A DNA stretch of 8,744 bases from an uncultured Clostridia bacterium (GTDB lineage: Bacteria; Bacillota; Clostridia; Oscillospirales; Ruminococcaceae): assembly GCA_945910715.1 (NCBI GenBank), contig CAMDZU010000036.1, positions 1 through 8,744 of the forward strand. The letters are read 5' to 3'. How positions within the stretch are numbered: position 1 is the stretch's first letter; each line of letters begins with the position of its first letter. Under the pieces are notes generated by a model. That model was not told the origin of the DNA. It worked only from the letters and a program-made list of their open reading frames with translations, and searched no databases. Below are positions 1 through 7,000 of this stretch, piece after piece. Both the position numbers and the translations under genes were made by a program.

Positions 1-356
1 AGCTGGTCTGATTCCGCCTTTGTAGGCAGTCTTTCCGCCTTGACAAGCACAACCGAGGTGTAGCGCACTGTGTCAAGCATTGCGCTGTTTTCAAAGATAG
101 TGCCCATTCTGCCGATTACCCTGCAGGTACAGCCTGTCTTTACCTTTGCGATGGTGCAGACGATTTCATCATCGTAGCCTTCACCCTCGATAAGTCCCGT
201 GGGAAAGGTGTTCATCGGGGGATTTGGAATGGAAATTACCGCAATATTTGCGGAATCGTTCATTACAATTACCTTTAGGGTATGAATTGGCGCAGCATTG
301 CTCATTTTGTCGGGCAGGACAAAATCCCTGTCGTACATTTCCCTGACAATCTTCAT
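1..356 (-). CDS. Partial hypothetical protein, Nudix-like fold with degenerate Nudix box (C-terminus beyond window)
   Basis: Reading the minus strand from an ATG at 356-354 gives 118 open codons to the window edge, so the C-terminus is missing. The start is fixed by AGGAG at 364-368, seven bases upstream. The protein starts MKIVREMYDRDF. Its order of elements resembles a Nudix domain: a hydrophobic strand (TLKVIVMNDSANIAVISI, residues 26-43), then FPTGLIEGEGYDDEIV (51-66) ending in TGC (74-76), then RVIGRMGTIFE (79-89) and a strand with YTSVVLVKAE (99-108). A true Nudix box (GX5EX7REUXEEXGU) would have REUXEE before the TG; here those positions read CTIAKVK, so the metal-binding glutamates are absent. 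If the fold assignment is right, this copy is unlikely to be a normal Nudix hydrolase and may bind a nucleotide or have another role. The family call is by eye and uncertain; that the gene is real is well supported by the RBS, the open frame and ordinary codon use. Confidence -1.
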   Translation of the reverse strand, partial: MKIVREMYDRDFVLPDKMSNAAPIHTLKVIVMNDSANIAVISIPNPPMNTFPTGLIEGEGYDDEIVCTIAKVKTGCTCRVIGRMGTIFENSAMLDTVRYTSVVLVKAERLPTKAESDQ

Positions 357-379
357 ATAATATCTCCTGTATTATTTTC

Positions 380-410
380 AAAAAAATTCCGTCCTATATT
401 TATAGGACGG
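380..410 (-). terminator. Perfect 10-bp stem-loop with T7 run; terminator or leader attenuator
   Basis: CCGTCCTATA at 389-398 and TATAGGACGG at 401-410 are exact reverse complements. On the minus strand the hairpin is followed by AATTTTTTT (380-388); the plus-strand side has no T-run, so it acts on minus-strand transcription. It could be the second of two terminators behind rnpB. It also lies only 24 bases before the ATG of the Nudix-like gene, so it could be an attenuator in that gene's leader, or a dyad operator. Confidence 0.7.
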
Positions 411-441
411 GCAAATCAAAAATATAACAACTTGGATATAT

Positions 442-466
442 AAAAGGAAGGACAAGCCTTCTTTTT
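442..466 (-). terminator. rnpB intrinsic terminator
   Basis: On the minus strand the sequence AAAAGAAGG-CTTGT-CCTTCCTTTT folds into a 5-bp GAAGG/CCTTC stem at 447-461, extended by four A-T pairs across one mismatch, and ends in TTTT. It begins about 10 bases beyond the 3' strand of the RNase P RNA P1 helix, the expected place for the rnpB terminator. The stem is modest, and a stronger hairpin follows at 380-410. Confidence 0.6.
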
Positions 467-475
467 ACCGAAAAG

Positions 476-826
476 AATAACTTCATCGATAAGCCGAGTT
501 CTGTCGTGTGCAATCATCTATCCAGTTCCGTCGTCGCCGTCGGAATCCTCTGCCCAAAGGCATGTAGCCACCTTAATCGAAGTGCGCCGAGCAGACGCAT
601 TGCTCTCCGAACCAATCGGTGTTGCATCGGATAGGGTTTACATGACTGCATTGTCACCAATGCATCGGTGAGCTCTTACCTCGCCTTTCCACCCTTACCA
701 TTTCTGGCGGTATATCTCTGTTGCACTTGCCCTAAGGTCGCCCTCGGCTGCCGTTAACAGCTATCCTGCTCTGTGATGCTCGGACTTTCCTCGGGAAAAT
801 TCCCGCGATTGCATAATGAAGTTACT
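476..826 (-). ncRNA. rnpB: RNase P RNA (catalytic RNA subunit), bacterial class A-like
   Basis: This is the catalytic RNA that, with the RnpA protein, removes 5' leaders from precursor tRNAs. Read on the minus strand it has the universal 5' element GAGGAAAGTCCGAGC (778-792), AGGGTGGAAAGGCGAGGTAAGAGCTCACCG-type core sequence (about 667-698, given here only as landmarks), an L15-like AAGGT (570-574) of the sort that pairs with the tRNA CCA end, and the conserved 3' element ACAGAACTCGGCTTA (489-504). The ends are set by P1: AGTAACTTCAT (826-816) pairs with ATGAAGTTATT (486-476) over 11 bp with one G-U. The P4 strands CCGAG (779-783) and CTCGG (494-498) carry a compensated change from the usual CCGGG/CCCGG. 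The length, about 350 nt, is typical. Mature ends may differ by a few bases. A promoter lies just upstream and a terminator just downstream, so it is its own transcription unit. Confidence 0.96.
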
Positions 827-832
827 GACATT

Positions 833-861
833 ATATTACCACAGCATACTTGCGTTGTCAA
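833..861 (-). promoter_or_regulatory. rnpB promoter
   Basis: On the minus strand a perfect -35 TTGACA (861-856) is followed after 17 bases by TAATAT (838-833); an overlapping TATAAT (835-830) would give a 20-base spacer. Transcription from the first pair would start near 826, which is exactly the 5' end of the RNase P RNA P1 helix. Confidence 0.85.
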
Positions 862-872
862 GTGGTTTTTGC

Positions 873-896
873 GACAATTTTTTACCGTAAATTGTC
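873..896. repeat. 8-bp inverted repeat upstream of the rnpB promoter
   Basis: GACAATTT (873-880) and AAATTGTC (889-896) are perfect reverse complements around an 8-base loop. No T-run follows on either strand, so it is not a standard terminator. It sits just upstream of the rnpB -35 box and about 80 bases below the end of the glucan synthase gene. It could be an operator or chance AT-rich symmetry. Confidence 0.4.
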
Positions 897-967
897 AGAA
901 AGTTAATATTGCGATAAAATAAACTGCGTGAAAAATTTGGATTTTCTTTGATTTTGTCGAAGGGAGT

Positions 968-1004
968 AAAATCCGCAAATCCGCTATATAAGCAGGTTTA
1001 CGGA
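968..1004 (-). terminator. Intrinsic terminator overlapping the glucan synthase stop codon
   Basis: On the minus strand TCCGTAAA-CC-GC (1004-992) pairs with GC-GG-TTTGCGGA (984-972), with one bulged base on each side, one G-U pair and a 7-base loop TTATATA; TTTT follows at 971-968. The last codons and the TAG stop (986-984) lie inside the loop and descending arm, so the stem begins within the coding region. It separates the glucan synthase transcript from rnpB. Confidence 0.7.
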
Positions 1005-4000
1005 CTTTTCTTTTCCGTCGGCAGGAATTTTTCCGACTTTTTCTCCCCCAAAAAACATTCCCTTTTCATTGCCTTTTTCTATCGAAAAATGGATTTTGGT
1101 GTCGAAAAGTTTTAAGTCAAGCTCCGCCTTTTCAAAGGAGCAGAAAGGCTTTGCGGAGATTTCTCTGCCCTTTACCTCTAAACCAAGCACATTTTCAAGG
1201 ATAAGTCGGTAATACCAGCCTGCCGCCCCTGTGTAAACAGACCAGCCGCCCCTGCCGAAAGCGGAGGGATTTGTATAAATATCGGCGGTCATAAAGTACG
1301 GCTCGTTTTTGAAGCGGTCGTTTCTGTTTGCGGGATTCAGAATTTCAAGGAGCTTTTCGCCCTTTTCTGCGTCCCCGATGCGGTAAAAAGCCATTGCCAG
1401 CCACACTGCGGCATGGGTGTATTGACCGCCGTTTTCCCTTACCCCCTCGGGATAGGATTTCACATAGCCCGGGTCGTTTTCAAGCCCCTTTTCGCTGAAG
1501 GGAGGATAAAACAGCCTTACAATGCCGTTTTCAATGTCGCAGAGCTGCTCGTAGGCGGAATTGAGGGCGGTTTTTATTCTGTCCTTGCGGGGCAGATCCG
1601 CAAGAGCCGCAAATGCCTGCGGCAGCAGGTCTATCCTGCACATTGAACAGTCCTTGCCGCCCATTTTGTCCCCGTTGTCGAAAAAGGCACGGAGGTAATA
1701 TTCCCCGTCCCAAGCGGCTTCGTCAATGGCTTTTTCAAGCCTTTCCACACGCTCGGAAAGCAAGTCGGAATAGGCCTTATCGCCGTATTTTTCCGCAAGG
1801 GGAGCGAACATTTTCGCCGTCAGCACATAGAACATTGAAAGCCACACGCTTTCGCCCTTGCCCTTTATGCCAACGTTGTTGTAGCTGTCGTTCCAGTCGC
1901 CGCAGCCCATTAACAGCAGTCCGTGCTCACCCGGCCCATAGCCCTTTTCCATTGCCGCCCTTGCGTGTTCATAGACAGAGGCTTTTTCGCCTCTTTCCGT
2001 TTCAAAATAAGCCTCGTGCTGATTTTCCTTCAGCTTGTCGCCTGAGCAGTACGCAACGGGAATATCAAGGAGGGAATAGTCCTCCGTAAACTCAGCATAG
2101 CGGCAAAGGGTATAGGGCAGCCACAGCATATCGTCGCTGTAACGGGTGCGGACGCCCTTTCTTGCCCCGTGAAGCTCGTGCCACCAGTGAAGCACGTCCC
2201 CCTCCTCAAACTGACTTGCACAGGCGCGGAGTATCTGCCGCTTGCAGATTTTGGGGGAGAGATAAAGCGCCGCCGTGCTGTCCTGCAATTGGTCACGGAA
2301 TCCGTAAGCGCCGCCGTTCTGATAAAAGCCTGTTCTTGCCCAGATTCTGCCGCCGATTATCTGACGGGGCAGCCAGTGGTTGAATAATTCGTCAAGGGTC
2401 TTGTTGTCCGATTTAAGTTTTATGCTGTTTTCAAAATCGGGATCAAGGGGTTGGTTTTCGGCTGCTTTTGCCATGCTGAAAGGCTTTTCTCTGTTCATTG
2501 TATAGGAAAGAATGAATTTCACATAGTCCTTTGATTTTGGCGGCAGCTTGATTTTTATTCTTATTGCGCCGCAGATATGGGAAGTAGGCTGGCTGTCGGA
2601 AATGCCTTTCCAAAAGGCGTATTTGTCCCTGTTAAAGCCGCTTATCTCCTTATTGCAGGTTAATGCCAATGCCCCTTTGTAAACCGTGTTTGCAGGATTT
2701 TCAAATACAATCCCCTCCTCCGTTTCTGTCACCTTTACAAAGCCCCTGTATTCGGGAAAAGGCTCGTTATACCAGCAAAGCTCAAAATCCACCGTCTTGT
2801 CCGAGGTGTTTTCAAGGGTAACGCCTATGATTTTCGCCATTCCCTTTCGGGGCACGTTTACCTCAATGTGGGAGCGGATATGCTTTACCCGTCCGAAATA
2901 TTCGGCGGCATTGGGTGAAAACACCGCCTTTGAGCCTTTCACAAGGTCATAGTACATTCCACGGCGCTTTATAAGCAGCATTTCGCCGCTGTTGTCCCGT
3001 GTAATGTCGTTATCCCAAGGGGTAAGCTTGTTTTCACGGCTGTTCATTGCCCAGGTGAAGCCAAGGGAATTTTGCGAAACCAGCGTTCCGAAAGAGGAAT
3101 TTGCAATTACATTGCACCAAGGGTGATTTGCGCTTTTGCAGGCAAATTTTCCCCGGGAAAAGCCCTCGGCGTCATTGTCGGGCATACACCCTGAAACAGG
3201 CAGGAAGCTGCCCTCGGCGGATGTGCTTTCCTCGTTATCTCCCGAAAAAACATAGTCCGCCGCCCCATACATAAGGGCGATCATTTCCTCCTCAAGACAC
3301 TCCCTTACGAAAATATTGCAGTCCCCTCCCGTTTCGGTGCGGCTTTTCTCCGCAATAGCCTTTTGCAGCTGATTTTCGCACAGCACGATAAGGTCCGTCT
3401 TAATCTGACAGGCGGCAAGGGCTTTCTGCAGCTGCATAATATGATTTATCCGTGAAATTTCACGCTTGCAGTCGAAAATGATTATAGGGTTATCCCCCGA
3501 AATTCCGTACCGCCACAGCCCACGCTTATCAAGGCTGTTTTTGCTTACCGCCTCCTCGTTTCTATTGCCGCCGTAAAGAATATAGGGCAGGCAAGCCGCC
3601 GCCATTCTTCCTGCAATGGTGTTCCGCACAAGGGGAGAGGAGGTGAGCCGCTCCGCAGTACAGTCGGTTTCCTCACGGAGCTTTAAAGCGTCCGAAATTA
3701 CCTGCTCTCTGTCGTTACCGTAGCAGATAAACAGCCGCAGATCCTGCTTTGTGTGTGCGTCAAGGGAAATATCCGCCTTAAGGAAAATACAGGGAGAGGG
3801 AACGTGATTTCCCGTTGAGCTGCGCTCCTCCGCCTTTTCCGTAAAGGCAAAGGGCTTGCCGCTTTCAAGACATTCCTCACGGTTAAAGGAAAAGGTGTAG
3901 TCCGTTTCCTCACGGAAGCCAACGCACATATAGGTTTTTTTGTCCGAATGGCGCTCCTTGCGGCAGGCGATAAACAGGCTGTGCTCCTTGTTGTATTCGA

Positions 4001-7000
4001 TTTTCAGAAACAGGTCGGAAAAGGCAGGGTGCGCCTTTATATCACGCTCACTTGCGAGAGCAGGCTCTATATAGGCGAAAAGGGTCAGCTGCCGCTTGGA
4101 AAGCCCCGTGTTTTCAAGGGCAAAATCCCTTATTTCCGCATTAAGCTCCCTGTGGACGTACACCCTCATACCGCCGAGAATACCGTTTTTGTCCGCATAA
4201 TAAGCGGTGCTCCGGGGAGAAAAGGCGGTCTGCTGCTCCGTAAATTCGCTTTTTCCGTAGGGGTGAACATAAAAGGGCATTGGCTTTCCATTTTCGGTAA
4301 TTCCGAAAAACATTCCTCTTGGGCGCATTAAGGGGTCGGTGGTTTTCATGCAGGTAAGGCGGTTGTCGAAATAGCCCGTTACAATGCCGTTGTCGGCGGT
4401 TATCAGGGTAAGTCTGCCGTTGGAAAGCAGGTTTACTCTTGGCTTTTCAAGGCGAATATCCGAAAATTCCTCGGTTTCGTTTTCGGAGGGGGCTTTTTCC
4501 TTGTGCTGTTCGTCGATTTTTAATATCTTTTCTCCCGTCATAAGCTTTTCTTCAAGAAGCTCCGTTCCTCTTTTCATTCGCTTATCGCCTATGAAATATC
4601 TCTGCAAAGCGCCGCCGCAGAGAGCGTTTACAGCGCCGCACATACTCATTCCAACGTGATGAGCCATGTGGGAGCGGACAATTGCGTATGCCTTATCACC
4701 CACTCTGTCGGGGGTAAAGTCCACCGCCTCGTAAAAGCCGTAGCGTTCATTCAGCGCACCCAGCCTTTCAAGCCTTTCAAGGTTATTCCAGGCGGAAAAT
4801 GGGTCAAGCTCCAGCATAAGAAAGCTTGAATAGGGGGAAACCACCTGCTCCTTGTCAAGTCCGCCCTTTAAGCCAAGCTTCTGCACGCCGTGAGCCTTGT
4901 ACTGATAGTTAAGACTGCCGTCAAAGGCAAAATAGCCGCTTTCGGAAATTCCGTAAGGCGTATTCATTTCAGCGCCCCTCCCTTTCTGACAATGGACTGC
5001 GTACTTAAGCGCCTCGTAGCCCACGCTGCCCACAGGGCTTTTAAGCAGCAATTCGGGCATAAAGTATTCAAAGGTCGTTCCCGTCCAGGCACAGGGACCT
5101 GCGTAAAAGCCTTTCCTTGACATTGTGCGCCCTAAGGAGCGCCAGTGCTTTTTGGGAATCTGCCCCTTTGCTATGGCATAGTAGCTTGTGAGCCTTGCCT
5201 CTGACATTAGCAGGTCGTAGTGATTTTTCGCCATTTCATTTTTGTCGGCGTCAAAGCCGATATAAAACAGATTTTTTCTGCTGTCGTACAGGGCGGCGAA
5301 ATCACCCTTCTGCAAATCCCTCGCCTTTTCCGCAAGGGAATAGAGCTTCATTTCCCGAAGAGCGTTTTCAAGGGTCAGCAGACAGCTTTCAAAATTTCCG
5401 CTGTCAACGGTGGAAACAAAGCCGTTTAATTTTTCAAGGGTGTGAGTATCGTACCAGTTGTAAAGATGTCCCTTCCATTTCTCCAGCCTTTCCACAGCTT
5501 CAAGGGTGCTTTCAACACGGTGGGTAAATTCCTCAAGGCTGATTATATCAAGCATTTTAGCACAAAGACAGGACAGCAGATAAAAGCCGATATTTGTTGG
5601 AGAGGTCCTTGCCGAAACTCTGAAAACAGGGGAAAACTGAACATTGTCGGGTGGGAGAAAATTATGCTCCTCCGTTGCAAAATCCCGGTAAAACTGCCAC
5701 ATACGCCTGCAAAGGTCAACAAGCTCCTCACGCATTTGCCCCTTTATGCACACTTGCGGAAAAGCGTTTTCCCTGTCGCAGTACAGCATAACGGGCATTG
5801 CGCATAGGCAAAGCAGGCTAAGCACTCCCGTGTAAAGCTCCCCGTACAGCACAGACATTACAAAAAGCCAAAGGGACAGAATTTCCGCCGCCGCAAAGTG
5901 CATAAAATGAAGCTTTCCCCCTGTTTCAAAGGAGGAGGCGGTGCTCCATTCCAGCAGCCTATGCTTGGTGAAATTCCGCCTTACAAAGCAGCGGAAAAAT
6001 GCGTCAAGGGAAACGGCGCAGTTTTTGGGTATAAGGATAAGAGCGAAAAGGCTCTGTGTGAAAATTTCCCTTGTCCTTGAAAGGACGGGGGAGTAAAACT
6101 GCCTTGTGTTGCTGAAGGTAATGCCGTCTATAAAGGCAGGAATAAAACTCATTACATACCGCACAAGTACGCTGTGCACCGCAATCCATACAAGCAGCCA
6201 GCCGTTATGCGCCATTGTGCCGAGGAGCAGCACAGCGAAAATAAATACGGGCATAATTCCACGTCTTAAATTGTCCCACAGCCTGAATTTTGACAGCAGA
6301 GAAAACCGCTTATCGGAAAGGAAATCCACATTCTGAAAATCCCCTCTGAGCCATCTGTGACGGCGCTTGTAATAAGCCCTTGAATCTCTCGGAAAGCTTT
6401 CGGAAAACTCGCAGTCCCCCGCAAAGCCAACATTAAGCAGACTGCCCTCAAGAATATCGTGGGAAAGTATTTTTTCCTCGGGAAAGGCTCTTACCGCTTT
6501 TTTGTAGTACTCGTCAATGCGGATAAGTCCCTTGCCCGTAAAAATTCCCTCTCCGAAGCAGTCATAGTAAAATTCCCCCGAGAAATTATCGTAAAGGGAA
6601 ATATTGGAGCAGCCGCCGCCTCCCGACATAAGCGCCGCAAATCTGCTTTTCAGCGAGGAGGAAAGGGAGGTGGTGATTCGGGGCGCAATAATGCCGTATT
6701 CACTGTTAAGGGGGTGCAGAGCGGCGGAAACAAGGTCGGTTATGCTGTCCATAAGGGGCGCTGTGTCATAGTCAAGGCAGACCATAAAGCGAGCCTCGGA
6801 CAGGCTGTTTCTCTCACAGGAAATGTACCGCCATTCCACCCTTTCTCCCTTGATAAATCTTACCAAGTCCTCAATTGCGCCCCTTTTCCGCTCTCTGCCC
6901 TGATAGCCTTTCATTGTGGGGGAAAATTCACGCTTCCGAACTATTATGATTATATCCTTTTCAAGGCTGTTGATAAGCTTTATAAGCCGCTTGTCGTCGG

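Noticed and set aside
181..381. 66-codon minus-strand frame starting at 381
   Set aside because: It begins inside the T-run, contains the ribosome binding site of the real gene, and overlaps the better-supported frame starting at 356.
476..826. Small plus-strand coding gene or tmRNA
   Set aside because: The minus-strand RNase P signatures and P1 pairing explain the whole segment; no tRNA-like ends or tag frame are seen.
1613..2089. 158-codon plus-strand frame rich in Arg, Pro and Ser
   Set aside because: It is antisense to the GH94 barrel motifs, and its composition is that of a reverse-frame artefact.
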